The notes below the pieces were generated by a model. The model made no database searches and was not told where the DNA came from. It saw only the letters and a list, made by a program, of their open reading frames with translations. A stretch of 64,000 nucleotides of DNA, from contig JAQYUZ010000023.1 in NCBI GenBank assembly GCA_033819885.1, positions 182,518 through 246,517 of the forward strand, in the 5' to 3' direction. The DNA is from Microbotryomycetes sp. JL201. Taxonomy: Eukaryota > Basidiomycota > Microbotryomycetes. Positions 49,801-60,973 of the stretch are shown in pieces (positions within the stretch are counted from its first letter, which is position 1; each line of letters begins with the position of its first letter). The translations under genes and the position numbers were made by a program.

Positions 49801-51868
49801 GTCCTCCTCCGACGCATCGCACCCGAGCGGCCACTGTATGCAATCACGACCCAGTTTCAAACAGCTTGCTCATCGTTACTTTTCTACCCTACCGAACAAG
49901 CCTCTCTTGGTATGCGGCTTGTTGACGTGCCTCGTTGTCAGCGCATGCACCCCGGTTTTTGCTTACCTCCTCGCAAAACTCATGTCGAGTCTCGGCAACC
50001 CAAATCCGCCGTCGTCTACCACGACAATCTCGTTGCTCGTTCTACTTGTCGCTCTCATCCAAGGGATGGCCATCTTTGCCAAGTTCTATATGCTCGAACG
50101 GTGCGCAATGGGTTGGGTCGTGGCCTTGCGTCAAATTGCGGCAGATCGAATTCTCAAACAGGACAAGGCATGGTTCGACGACTCGAAAAACACGGGTAGC
50201 ATGCTGGCGCATTCGGTCATTAAAGACACGCACGATGCTCGATCTCTCGTTTCGACAATCCTCGGCCAAAGTGTCGTTGTCGTCTTTATGCTAGCTCTCG
50301 GTCTTGCGTGGGCGTTCTCCATTGGGTGGGAGCTTACCTTGGTCGGCCTCGGACTTGCGCCCTTGTTTGTCGTCTTCACTCGCTTGCAGGCAAGCAAGCT
50401 GTCTACTGTTGAGGCTCGCAACAGAGCTCTCCGAGCTGAGGTTTCGACCCTATTTCACAGAGTGAGCCCGCTTTCAACACCTGTGCTCGCTTCTCTTCTG
50501 CCTTCTCTGACTACCCAAAGACTATGATGAACGTGCGAGCCATTCGCTCGATGTCGCTCTCGGCCATCTTTGCAGATCACTTTCAGGCAGCGACTGCTCG
50601 CGCATATGATGGTGGACTGAGAGCTGCTCCTTTCACGGGCATGGGCGCTGCGACAGCGACAGCGTTGACTTTGCTTGCCGAAGGTGAGCGTATTGAGGCT
50701 TCCCAATTATGCCCGCCTAAGTGACACGTTTTTCTTCAGCGGTCATGTTTTTCGTCGGGGCAGTCTTGATCGTTCATGGTCGATACACTTACGCGCGAAT
50801 GATGGAAGTATTTGCCATGGTCATTCTCACCATCACGTTCGCCGCTCAAGTGATGGTGTTCCGTAAGCTTGCGCTTTGTCGTTATACAATGCCATCGTTG
50901 ACCGTCTCTCAGTGCCGGGCGTCGCCCGTTCCGTGCAAGCTGCAATCGATTTCAAGAGATTCCTGGATCTGCCCCGAGATACGCACGAAACGCACGGTCA
51001 TGCGCAGCGCGAGATCAGCGGTCAAATCACGTTTCAGGACGTCACGTTCGCGTATCCGAGCCGAGCACATGTCCCGGTATTACGCGGCGCAAGTTTCGAT
51101 ATCAAAGCTGGTGACTTCGTTGGTATCGTAGGGTCCGTCAGCTCGCGTATGCCGTTTTTCCGGTAGTTGCTGACTCGAGGGTACGTTGCAGGCCGTCCGG
51201 TGGCGGCAAGAGCACCATTATCAGCATCCTCCAGCGACTTTACGAACCCAGTGGTGGCCGGGTCGAGCTGGACAATCAGATTCTGGACAGCTTCGATACA
51301 CGGCATCTGCGCGACCACATCGGCGTTGTAAGTCAATACCCGACACTGTTTGACATGACCGTGTCCGAAAACATTGCGTTTGGTGCCGACCGCCTCGACC
51401 AGGCTCAAGTCGAGCGAGCCGCTCGTCAAGCTCATGTGCATGATGCTATTGCGAGCTTGCCTCAAGGTTACGACACGGTTCTCGGTGAAGGCGCGTCGCT
51501 CATCTCTGGCGGTCAAGCCCAACGGTTGCAGATCGCGCGGGCTCTGTATCGTTCGCGTCAGATATTGCTTCTAGACGAATGTACGTCGGCGCTAGATGCA
51601 GCAAGTCAGCAAGCCGTCATGGACACCATCATGTCGGTGAAGCACGGTCGGACAACGTTGATGATTACGCACAAGCTTGACGTCATGACCATGTGCGATT
51701 ATCTACTGGTTGTCTCGGACGGCCGAGTAGTAGAACAGTACGTCTTTACTGCACGCGAGTTTCGTGCGCACTGCTGACCGATCGTATTGCAGAGGTTCCG
51801 TTGCCACACTCAAAAATTCAGGCGGAGTATTCGCGCAGTTGGCCAACAGCGGCGAGTGGACTGGGTAG
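46862..51868 (+). CDS. Full-size ABCB transporter, Ste6-like (mating pheromone exporter family)
   Basis: Two membrane domains and two ATPase domains in one chain (TMD-NBD-TMD-NBD). Start MPSQHEPPRTVSLPPSYEDH. TMD1 includes WTVIAPAVLLSIGAGLVPPF and ALWVVNGERIARALRLRVYA. NBD1: TTYIVGGSGSGKSTVASLLL (Walker A), ASLSGGQRQRLAIARA (signature), LILDEATSALD across an intron (Walker B), VITHDL. A 250-residue linker follows, then TMD2 (PLLVCGLLTCLVVSACTPVF). NBD2: VGPSGGGKSTIISILQRLY across an intron, LISGGQAQRLQIARALY, QILLLDECTSALDAAS, MITHKLD. It ends QLANSGEWTG, TAG at 51866. IVGGSGSGKST and the long linker fit fungal Ste6/Mam1 a-factor exporters better than drug pumps, but substrate specificity is inferred. 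Both ATP sites look intact. Confidence 0.85.
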
Positions 51869-51959
51869 CACCCAAGATTTGTTGTATCGTTGTATATCTT
51901 TGCATGATATGTGGCGCCGAGCGACTTACTGAGCCATCGTTCCTTCGCTCCATTGCGAA

Positions 51960-52886
51960 ATGCAGCCTGCCAAGCGACGACGAGAAAGCGACGAGGGCGA
52001 CGAGAGTGTGGCTGAACTGCTTTCCGGTAATTCAGTTGATGTCGAGGAGGCGCAGTCCGGCAAATACGAGCGGCAAAGTGACGATGACGACGAAAGCGAC
52101 AAGCTGTCCTCACCCATTGCAGCAGCGGCAGACGATGGAGACACCGTGAAGGGAACGGATGTTGGAGCAGAAGATGGATCTGCTGCTGTCGGCGTGCACC
52201 AAGGGCAAGGCGGCTGGACTGCAGTGTGGGACCCAGCGTGAGCCCGTTTCGCACCACTGCAGTTGGTGAAGAGGTACCAGCTAACGTTATGGTGGATTCT
52301 CTGCCCCAGACACAATGCATATTACTTTTTCAATTCGATAACGAACGAGACAACTTGGACGAATCCGCTAGAGGCAAACGGGGAGCGATCAGCGTCGACT
52401 GTCAAGGACCAAGACGAGCTCGCGGTGGTGTCAGATGTGAAGAATGACCCCTTGGGTGGCATCGACCCGGACTTGGCCTTTCTCGACCCAAACTTGCAGA
52501 GGCGCGAGCTCGGTTCCGGCGGCATTGTTCAAGGTCGGTTCAACGCGAGAACAGGCCGATTCCAAGTGCGTGCCAATTTACGTCCAGTGGGTCAATCCTG
52601 TAGTACATGTGCTGATCATAAGGCGCTTGGCGTTTGCGCCCAGGCCGACGCCACCGCCAACCCAGATCGCGTCTCAGAGTACAACCGGGGAGTAAGGCAG
52701 CAGCAAGCTTTCTATAATGTCGATTCTTGGACAGAGGGCCTGCAGGGTCGTGGCTTGCGCCTGCGCGATAGTGACGCCGAGAGCGAAGCGACAAACCGCA
52801 AGAAGCCGAGCTCTAAAGAGGTGCAGGCGTTTAAGCAGAGGAAAGAGGCAAAGAAACGCGCCAAACTCTTGGCTTCGATGAAATAA
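51960..52886 (+). CDS. WW-domain protein, probably nuclear
   Basis: Starts MQPAKRRRESDEGDESVAEL (basic nuclear-signal-like, then acidic). A single WW domain is split by an intron: GGWTAVWDPA joined to HNAYYFFNSITNETTWTNPL, with both signature Trp residues, the aromatic pair and the Pro. Ignoring the intron breaks the domain. The C-terminal half has DPDLAFLDPNLQRRELG, GRFNARTGRFQVRANLRPVG, RQQQAFYNVDSWTEGLQGRG and a Lys-rich end EVQAFKQRKEAKKRAKLLAS. Such tails occur in fungal WW proteins tied to pre-mRNA splicing, but no specific function can be assigned. The ATG is 92 bp after the transporter stop. Confidence 0.83.
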
Positions 52887-53426
52887 TAATCCAGATGCAG
52901 AAGCTGACCAAATGTTGTAATTTCGCCTTTTGTTGTTCGCGCAATCATTCCGGGCCTCTCGCATGTGACCTTGAAGCACAATACTCGCCAGGAAGATAGA
53001 CCGATCTAAATTGCAAAATTCCGCTCCAGCAACATCACCAGACTACAGCTTACATAGGCTGCTTGACGAGGTCAGCTAAGCCTCGAGCGCAGGGAGCCCA
53101 CTCACGCACGCGACTACACGTAAGTATCTGTGGCATCGGTATGCTCCAACAAAACGGTATTGCCCGCGGCACAGCAGCGCTCGTCTTCTTGGTAGCCTGT
53201 TAGTGTGTTAACGGACGCACGCGTAGACGATCCTGACTCGCATCGCGGGCGGGCGCACGGACTCGGCTTATATCAATGAATCGATTTATAGGCATACGCT
53301 GATATGCACGCTTCGGCTGCCCGCAGGGCCTTTGTGGAAGCCGGTCGCTGTTGGTGTGCGCTAGTCCAGCGGCAAGCCACGTGAACCGAGGCACGGGTTT
53401 GACAGCAAGCAACGCGTAACGACAGG
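52887..53426. other. Intergenic stretch upstream of the cation transporter gene
   Basis: 540 bp between two rightward genes: 3' flank of the WW gene and promoter of the cation diffusion facilitator. CpG is still common here (for example around 53210-53260), unlike the region beyond 55.5 kb. No gene or RNA was recognised. Confidence 0.55.
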
Positions 53427-55539
53427 ATGTCTACATCTACGGGACCACCTCCACCGCCGCGGCTATCGAGCTCGCAGCATTCCAATCCGGCGAATGGGAG
53501 CGCCACTCGACGGAAGCACGCCAGAGTCGCGTCAACGAGCGAGCACTGGAATGATCTGCCAGACTTTTCAGACCGCTCGGTCGACGGCACATTCTCGTTA
53601 CGGTCCTCCAGCGGCACTCAGACAACATCAGCGCACCATCGCCGAGCGGCGAGCTTGGCCACACCTTCGCCTCAATCCTCACCGACAAACGGTCGCGTGC
53701 TGGAACTCGTCAGAGAGGAGGAAGATGAGGACGGGGACGACTCGCGAACCTTTGATGACAAGCAACTATTGCACGGCTCCAATGGGGATGCCTCTGAAGC
53801 GCAATTTATACACAAGCACGTGCGAGGTCACTCGCGGATTCACGAACGCAATCTCAGCGCTTTCTTCCCGCGCCCCGGGCAAGCGGCTGTAGGCTACGGT
53901 GACGTTTTCCAAGATCCGCATCGAGCGCGAGACCCGGACACAAATCAAGTGCAGAATGTCCCGGACGCTACTAGCTCGCCGGAAAAACAGCCTCCGGCAC
54001 GACAGCTAGGCCGGCGGGGTCATCATCACAGGCATTCTGTGTCTCACAGTTACTTCTCCTTTCTTGATGGACCGACGACAGACTCGTCGCGCTCGCAACT
54101 GCCCGGAAACGCGTCCACAAGAAGAGTCGAGTCTCGTCCGACGCAAATTACTCATCTATCCGCCCACGACAAAGTCTCACTGGCCAAGCGCCTTGCCAGA
54201 CTGCCTCTGCGTCATCGCTTCGCGTTCGTGGTCGCAATATTGCAGTTCATCATCGGATCATCGCTTTGGGTCAGCGGACAGAACCGAGAGAGTCTGGCAG
54301 TGACAAGTTTTGGATACTTCGTTGTCTTTGACGGCCTTGGAGGCCTAGGCGCCGTCCTCATCGATGGCACCTCGGGTGTTCCAGGAATGTTCAACATTGA
54401 GCAATCGCTCCGTCGCCCTTTTGGGTGAGCAGTCTCAGGCGCTCAGTTCCTGACCGCAATCTCAATTTTGAGCTGACTGGCACTCTTCTTTACGCAGCGG
54501 TCAACGGCTAGTTACTCTGTCCCACTTCTCACAGGCCATCTACCTCCTTTTCTCAGCCGTCTACGTTTGCAAAGAGTCTGTCGAGCATGTTCTCCTTTTG
54601 CATGGTGCGAACGAGGACGAAGGCGCACACGGATCAGGTCACGGCGGCATGGGTCACGGGGACGCAGCTTTGGGAAATATGGGTCAGAGCCTCAATGATG
54701 GGTGAGCATTGTTTGTTGTTGTGACACTTTCACATACATGCTCACGTTGTCCGATACAGTGTGGCGTACCCAGTATGGCTCCTCCTGTTGTCAAGTGCAC
54801 TGAGTCTTATAATGGCTTTGGCTGTCAATACGCACCAATACCTTGCACAAGCTGTATCTGATGAGCCAGCGAGCGCGCGCACGCAGCCGTTGCAACCTGC
54901 CCAGCAGAAAGTTGGCAACCAATTCAGTTGGAGCGCAATAGGCCTTGGATTGTTCCTGGCCATGTGTGGGCTCACAGTACCCAGGTGAGTCTTGGATCAG
55001 GAGTATTGACAGTCAATTCTGAGTGTGCTTGCTATCCCAGCATGCATCTAGTACCACTTGACAAAGTGCTGGCTTTAATGCAGTCAATCCTCATGTTCTG
55101 CATTTCTGGACCTGTGGCAGTTGTCACAGGGCAAATCCTGTTACAGACAGCGCCAGATGAGCACTCGCGCGCATTTGCTTCTCTACAGAGTGCATTCCAA
55201 GACGTGAGTCTCCTTGCCTACGCTCTAGTGCTTTCCTGTTCCTCACAAGTTTGCACGCAGATTGATCACCTTGCTGGTGTGACTGCGTTGCAGACATGGC
55301 ATGCTTGGCAGCTGAGCAAGCCATTGGCCAGATCAGGACCAGCAAACAAGCCAAGCAACTGTGTCGTGACTTTGGAAGTTGCTGTTAAGGACAGCCTCAG
55401 TGATAGTGACATTCTCAAGTTGACAGAAGAATGTCAGCATAGATGCATGTCAGCGCTTGGTTCAGGGGCAGAATCTTACAATGTCTGCGTGTCTGTGCGT
55501 CGTGATGGTCCGAGGCACCAGCAGACCTGGCATAGATAG
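53427..55539 (+). CDS. Cation diffusion facilitator, Zrg17-like (probable zinc transporter of the secretory pathway)
   Basis: Start MSTSTGPPPPPRLSSSQHSN. A 250-residue disordered, His/Ser-rich N-terminal part contains GRRGHHHRHSVSHSYFS. The membrane domain follows: LPLRHRFAFVVAILQFIIGS, AVTSFGYFVVFDGLGGLGAV, MFNIEQSLRRPFG joined to GQRLVTLSHFSQAIYLLFSA and VYVCKESVEHVLLLHG (typical of Zrg17-type CDFs), a His-rich loop GSGHGGMGHG, then VWLLLLSSALSLIMALAVNT. Later exons: PLDKVLALMQSILMFCISGP, GQILLQTAPDE and a cytosolic domain with CVVTLEVAVKDSLSDSDILKL. Stop TAG at 55537. Yeast Zrg17 works with Msc2 to move zinc into the ER. The frame is open throughout, yet the last exons (about 55000 on) are poor in CpG, unlike the first exons. 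Confidence 0.85.
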
Positions 55540-56914
55540 AGTGTCTGGCATAAGTTGGTTTTTTGCAAGGCTAGATCATCTTGTGCTGGAATTGTGGTGC
55601 AGCTGATAGCTATTTGAAGCAAAAGCATTGCATTTGAATCTCATCAGCCGTCCTTGACTCATCAAGGCCACAGCAGGCAGGAAACTGCACTCTCTCTCTC
55701 TCTTCTGTACCACTGAAGCTGTGGTCAAGGTAAATGTCAATATTCCTTGCCTAGCACATTTACGTCTGCATCTTGTGGCCACTACAATGCAAATACCTGA
55801 CAGCACACTTTGCAATTGTATCAATGCCTGCTTTTACACAATGACAAGTGGCTTCAAATTACCGGTCATACGGAGAACCAGTCATCTGAGCTTGGCATTT
55901 GTAAAGGTGCAAGGCATGTGCCTGCATGGGTCAGAAGCGAGTGCAGGGAATCTGGCTCCATTGTGCCTAAGCACATCTCAGCTTTAGCAGAACAACAAAT
56001 GCCAAACATTGAGGAGTATCATGACCAAAATACAACCAGTAAGTAAGCTCAAGCTGTGGTAATACTTTGTTTCAGGCCACCACAAGGGCATTGTGAACTT
56101 GGCCGCTCCTTTATCTGTGTTATCCAGCAGTCCAGCTCCAAATGGGACTTGCAGCCTCTTTGATTCATGTATTGTAATTCAGATACTGCCATGAGTTAAC
56201 GCTCAGGCAGAAACTGTCCTCTGCTTGCTCAAACTTGGCTTTCCAGGCAGCAAAGAGCTCTGGTCATGTCTCAAACAGAGGAGCAGAAGACTTGAAAGGA
56301 TGCACAACAAAATCAGCTGCTTTTTCCACAGGCCATTTTATTACAAATCTATTGCCATATGCTGGAGCAGGTGCAATTCTACTGCAAGGGTGAAGTGTAT
56401 TGGCTTGACTCAAATGTCCAGAAATGCGCAAATTGCAAGAGTGCTTCAGAAGTCAAATCAGTGCAGACTGCCATTGCATATGTTGATGTTGCTGTGCAAG
56501 AGCACAAAGCTGTTGTCAAGTTGAAGTGCGCGTGTGTGAAGGTAGATGCAGTCAAGGTAAATGGTGCTGAAGATGTTGTTGGACCAGTGTAATGAACCAG
56601 GCTCCTGAGCTTAGATTAAGTACATTCACTGGTAAAAAAGGCACAAAGGCAAAGCTGAGAGCTGAATTGCTTAGTGCTATACAAGCTCAAGGGCTGGTCA
56701 TGGACAGAGGATTTCCAAGTGCACATCAATTGTGTGACTCTGAATAGCTCCAAAAAGTCTCAGCCAAAGCACCCACAGGGTCAATGGTCATTTCTGTCAA
56801 CAAAGTTGTCAGATATTCTTGCTTCCTCTGACTTCTCCACCTGAATTCCCCTCTCCAGGCTGGAAAGAATTTGGAACAAAGAGACTGTTTCTTTTTGGAA
56901 AGAGTTGACCCTAT

Positions 56915-57063
56915 TATGCAAAGTACACAATGCAGCTGGTAGTATGCCTGGGGCAAGTGGATAAGTGTCTATGTGAGCAACAAGCAACAAGGCCACATTG
57001 GAGAGAACAGCAATGTTGTGGTAAGGCTACAACCTGGCTAGTCCAGCTAAGGTCAGAGTCCAG
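56915..57063 (+). repeat. Dispersed repeat Z, decayed copy
   Basis: About 150 bp matching 60730-60880 in the same orientation; an inverted partial copy is at about 59085-59155. Compared with the 60.8-kb copy, CpG positions are changed to CA or TG here. Confidence 0.8.
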
Positions 57064-58051
57064 GCAAGAAGTTCAACGCTCTGGGGTGCAGACTTGCTGA
57101 CTCACGCTCTCTCTTTTTGAACTGAGAACACGTTTGCAAAAAAAGAAAACCAAATTTTGAGTAAATGAGAGAAGTTGCAATGAAATTGAGACCAGGAGCA
57201 ACCACAGCTTGGGCCTTGAGAGCATAAAAGAAGGAAAGCAAAAGGGGAATTGGCTGAAGCTGGGAAAGTAGTGGCAAAGAGGTGTAGCCTTGTGTGATTC
57301 TATGTGATTCTGTGGTATTTTGGTTGTGATGAAGAGGAAGAAGATGAGAAGCCTCCTTGTGCCATAGCCTGGCTTATACCTGCACTGGCATCATTGTTCA
57401 ACCAGCTGCATGCTTGCAAAATCGACCCTTCTGTCTTGTCCATTGTCTCTAGCAGACTACAGTGGTTCCTGGACAGGACAATGAACCAAGTGTCCCAAGC
57501 ACAGGCCCCCTGGTCAATGGCATCACTCATCTGTGTCCTGCCATGCAAAACACTTTGTGAAACCAATTTGTGTTGCTTCTGTGCTGACCCAACATCTGAG
57601 ACAAGCTTGCAATTGAGGTTTGCAAGTCACCACCACTTCCTGCTCCAGCTTAGAGCGCATGTCCTTGGACGCTGTTGCCAAGCCGTCAACAGACTGACTG
57701 CAACCATTGTCCAAGAAGGGGACAAGATGTTGACATTCTGTTTGAGTCAGGGTCTGCACAGGCTGTGATCCTTGACTCCAAGACCTTGCATTGACAAGCT
57801 TACATTAGGGTACAGATTGCTCCTCCCAAAAAAGCTATGTTTGTTGATCAAAGTCTGCTCATTCTTGTGTGGCTGTTGTCCAGTGGCTTGTTGTTGTTGC
57901 GCCATTCTGATATTTTGCGGCCTCATTCTGCAATTCCAAGTACAAAACAAGGTCCCTAGCAAAACCTGTCCAAAACCATATCAAGCATGAAACACACTGA
58001 ATCAAAGCAAAGCACAGATCAAAGCGCAATCACATCAACAGCAGACTGAGG

Positions 58052-58090
58052 CCTTTTTTTTTTCTTTTTTTTCTTTTTTTTTTTTTTTCC
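58052..58090 (+). repeat. Poly-T tract with single C interruptions
   Basis: Runs of T broken by single C over nearly 40 bp, about 70 bp before the decayed LTR at 58157. It may be a remnant poly-A tail on the minus strand or a simple repeat. Confidence 0.85.
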
Positions 58091-58156
58091 TTGCTGTGCG
58101 CTAGCACTCATTGTTGGTTGATTTGGCGCTTGCTTTATCCTTCTCCTTTTTACTTT

Positions 58157-58480
58157 TTGTCACAAATGAGCTTGGCCCCACTAGCTGATTAATCTCTGGC
58201 CCCACCTTGGCTTCAATTGCATCTTTGACTCTTGCTTACTTGCGCCTCCACTGCCTGGCCTCTCTCAATGTGACTTAACCTTGGAGATGTGACAGATTGA
58301 TTTCCGAGCGCTTATGTATGCCTTTACTTACCTCCACACGCTTGATCAGCCTTGGATTTCTTGGCCTATCTAGTCTGGCCTCCATACTTTGCTCTGTCAG
58401 CTTTCTGCAACTTAAATGTCCTTATCTTGTCACTTTATCTTGCCCTTTGTATGCCTTTGCTTGCAGAGACTACCATCTTG
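58157..58480 (+). mobile_element. Decayed solo LTR of the Ty3/gypsy family at 61 kb
   Basis: Begins TGTCACAAATGAGCTTGGCC and aligns along its length with the LTR at 60974 (shared landmarks: TTGGCCCCAC, CCCCACCTTGGC, CGCTTATGTATGCC versus TGCTTATGTACGCC, GATCAGCCTTGG versus GTCAGCCTTGG, TTTTCTGCAACTT-like end). Most differences are C to T or G to A. No internal region is attached, so it looks like a solo or truncated LTR. The right end is not certain. Confidence 0.65.
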
Positions 58481-58573
58481 CACTTCTTTGGTAGCAAAGA
58501 GAACTCCCTCAAGCCTGTGCCTGTATCTTGTCTACGGCGCCCTGTTTTTCTCTGACACTTTTGCAGCGGAGAC

Positions 58574-58853
58574 GAGAGGACAGTTGCAGTGCTACAAGCA
58601 GTCACAGAGTCACTTGAGATGCTGCATGCTTGAAGGAAGGAAGATGATTGCAAGAGAGAGAAGAGCAGAAGAGGCTAGACAGACTCTAAGAACCAAAGCT
58701 GTGCTGAAATACCTGAATGCTGTGCAACCTGGCTCCTGAGCTCCAACTCCAGCACAGCATTCCCAAAGACCAAAGACCAAGACAGAGACTTTTCCACCAA
58801 ACCTAGAAGCCAACAGTGCCAGACACCTGCAGACATCTGATCCATACCAACCC
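58574..58853 (+). repeat. Dispersed repeat X, forward copy
   Basis: About 280 bp. Its first 100 bp recur in direct orientation at 60275-60374 and the whole unit recurs inverted at 60381-60690. It contains no recognisable coding sequence. Confidence 0.8.
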
Positions 58854-59084
58854 ATCCATCAAACCAATTCCCTCATCCCTTTCTCTGCCTTCTGTTTGTA
58901 CACTTTCACACACATTTGAACTTCCTCCAGGCACAATTACAGATCTCAAAATACTGGCCTGTCCAATATACCGCACAGCTTGCAGTCCTGATTGCTTTTC
59001 AGTTTCCTGCTTCTTGTGTCATGCAGCTTATCTTTTCTCTTGTTGCTTTGCATGCACTAAGGAGAGATCTTTCCTTAAGGCCTC

Positions 59085-59155
59085 TGCCTCTAATCTTAGC
59101 CAGACTGGTTGGGTTATTTCCTTGCCACAGCATTGCTGTCCTCACCAAAGTGTCC
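59085..59155 (-). repeat. Dispersed repeat Z, inverted partial copy
   Basis: About 70 bp, the reverse complement of the right end of repeat Z (matches around 60800-60870): shared GCCAGACTGGTTGGGTT, CCACA and GCATTGCTGTCCTC-type sequence. Confidence 0.65.
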
Positions 59156-60274
59156 TTCTGTGGTGGTGAGAAGCTGTTGTTGACAAGATGTGATGAAGAT
59201 TGGTTTGCTGTCTGCTCCACTCAGGCTTCAGGTCTTCAACACAGTACAGAGTCTTTTGATAGCAGTGTGGTGGAGTGAAGTAAGAAGACTCAGGCAAGCT
59301 ATGATCAAAGATATATTCACAAATCCAGCCTGAGACAATTTAAGGAACTTTGTGCCTTCTTCTGTGCCTTCTGAGACATTCTTCATGCCACAAGGCCAAC
59401 CAATCCTGAGCCACATAATGCTATGCCTTGCACTGTGCTCTCTCCTTTGATCCTGCATCAGCTTGTGCCTTGACCACATCCTCCTGGTTGCCACCTTGTC
59501 CCAACCATACTTGTTGCTGGTTGCTCATGTAGAGACTTGTCCACTTGCTAAAGGCGCACTTTGAGCCACATTGTGCACATTGCATTTTCTGATTGCACTA
59601 CTTGCTAAACACCAGTTGTTGGCTTGACTGAGGTCTCAATGCCATGTATTCATCATTCTCAAGTCTGTACTGCACAGGCACACACAGATTTAGTCTTGGA
59701 TTGCAGGTTCAAGAATCATGTCACAAAGACCTGCAACCTTCTCTCATTATTCCCAAATTTTTATTTGCCACATTTTTGGTGATCCCCTTGCACCTACTGT
59801 GGGCAATGCAAAATTGATTTCTGCCAATCAGACATGACAACTTTCTCAATCAACAATGTCTGGCTCAATCTGACAGGACATGTCAGCGCGCGCATGCCAA
59901 ACCAATTTTGGGGCAAGTGTTTCACACAAGGTCCCACTGGCAATGCAGAGGCTTTTCCTTTCAGCCCAACAACACTGCCCTGCTCAATTTTTGAGGCCTG
60001 GAACACATGTCATCTTCTGTTCTTCAGATTTCTACAATCACTCAAACTTGGCAGACAGTCAGTTTGCGCACTTAAACCAAGTTGCAATATGCACTCTAGC
60101 ATGTAACGGAGGCATTACAAACCTCTGACTGAGTGGGAAGACGCATGCAGAGAGTTGTGATGAAAATGCAGCAGGCAAGGCCCATTCCTGCTCATTTCCT
60201 TGTTTGGATACACAAGCATCACATCTTCCAGAGTTGGTGCATTCAGACCTTTATTTGATGCCAGTCATGGAGAA

Positions 60275-60690
60275 GAGAAGACAGTCGCAGTGCTACAAGC
60301 AGTCACAGAGTCACTTGAGATGCTGCATGCTTGAAGGAAAGGAGGTGATTCCAGAGAGAGAAGAGCAGAAGAGGCTTATATGGGTTGGTATAGATCAGGT
60401 GTCTGCAGGTGTCTGGCACTGTTGGCTTCTAGGTTTGGTGGACAAGTCTCTGTCTCGGTCTTTGGTCTTTGGGAATGCTGTGCTGGAGTTGGAGCTCAGG
60501 AGCCAGGTTGCACAGCATTCAGGTATTTCAGCACAGCTTTGGGTCTTTGGGGCTGTGCACAGCTTTGGTTCTTAGAGTCTGTCATGCCTCTTCTGCTCTT
60601 CTCTCTCTTGCAATCACCTTCCCTCCTTCAAGCATGCAGCATCCCAAGTGACTCTGTGACTGCTTGTAGCACTGCAACTGTCATCTTCTC
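60275..60690. repeat. Palindromic cluster of repeat X
   Basis: 60275-60374 copies the first 100 bp of repeat X in forward orientation. 60381-60690 is a full inverted copy of 58574-58853 with small differences. The two arms (60275-60374 and about 60588-60690) therefore face each other around a loop of about 210 bp and could form a hairpin. Confidence 0.78.
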
Positions 60691-60729
60691 TTCTCCAAGA
60701 CACACACTAAGAACCAAAGCTGTGCAAAG

Positions 60730-60880
60730 TATGCAAAGTACGCAATGCGGCTGGTGGTACACCTGTAGCAAGTGGACAAGTCTCTATGTGAGCGCCGAGC
60801 AACAAGGACGCATTGGAGAGAACAGCTATGTTGTGGTAAGAAACCAACCCGGCTAGTCTGGCTAAAGTCAGAGGCCTAGG
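60730..60880 (+). repeat. Dispersed repeat Z, CpG-retaining copy
   Basis: Same unit as 56915-57063 but still carrying CpG at several sites (for example CGCAATGCGG and GAGCGCCGAGC), where the other copy has CACAATGCAG and GAGCAACAAGC. Confidence 0.8.
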
Positions 60881-60973
60881 CCCTAGGGAAAGCAATGAGA
60901 GAAAAGATATACTGCGTAACACCCCGCCTTGCTCAATGGTTTGATGCTTCCAACTCCCATTTGGCAAGGTGTC

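Larger units (their letters stand above)
55540..60973. repeat. CpG-poor, gene-free repeat region (decayed mobile DNA)
   Basis: About 5.4 kb without a recognisable gene. CpG nearly vanishes (for example, about five in 56041-56640, against six in the single 60-bp line 53421-53480) while TG and CA are plentiful. Open frames are short and unconserved; the longest (57304-57768 on the plus strand) is low in coding character. The region carries dispersed direct and inverted repeats listed separately, a poly-T tract and a decayed LTR. CpG content partly recovers in the copy at 60730-60880. It is best read as old mobile elements worn down by cytosine-methylation or RIP-like mutation. Confidence 0.75.

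Noticed and set aside
57304-57768. 154-residue open frame in the CpG-poor zone
   Set aside because: No family signature on either strand, and lack of stops is modest for this length. It could be a gag remnant, but nothing supports that.
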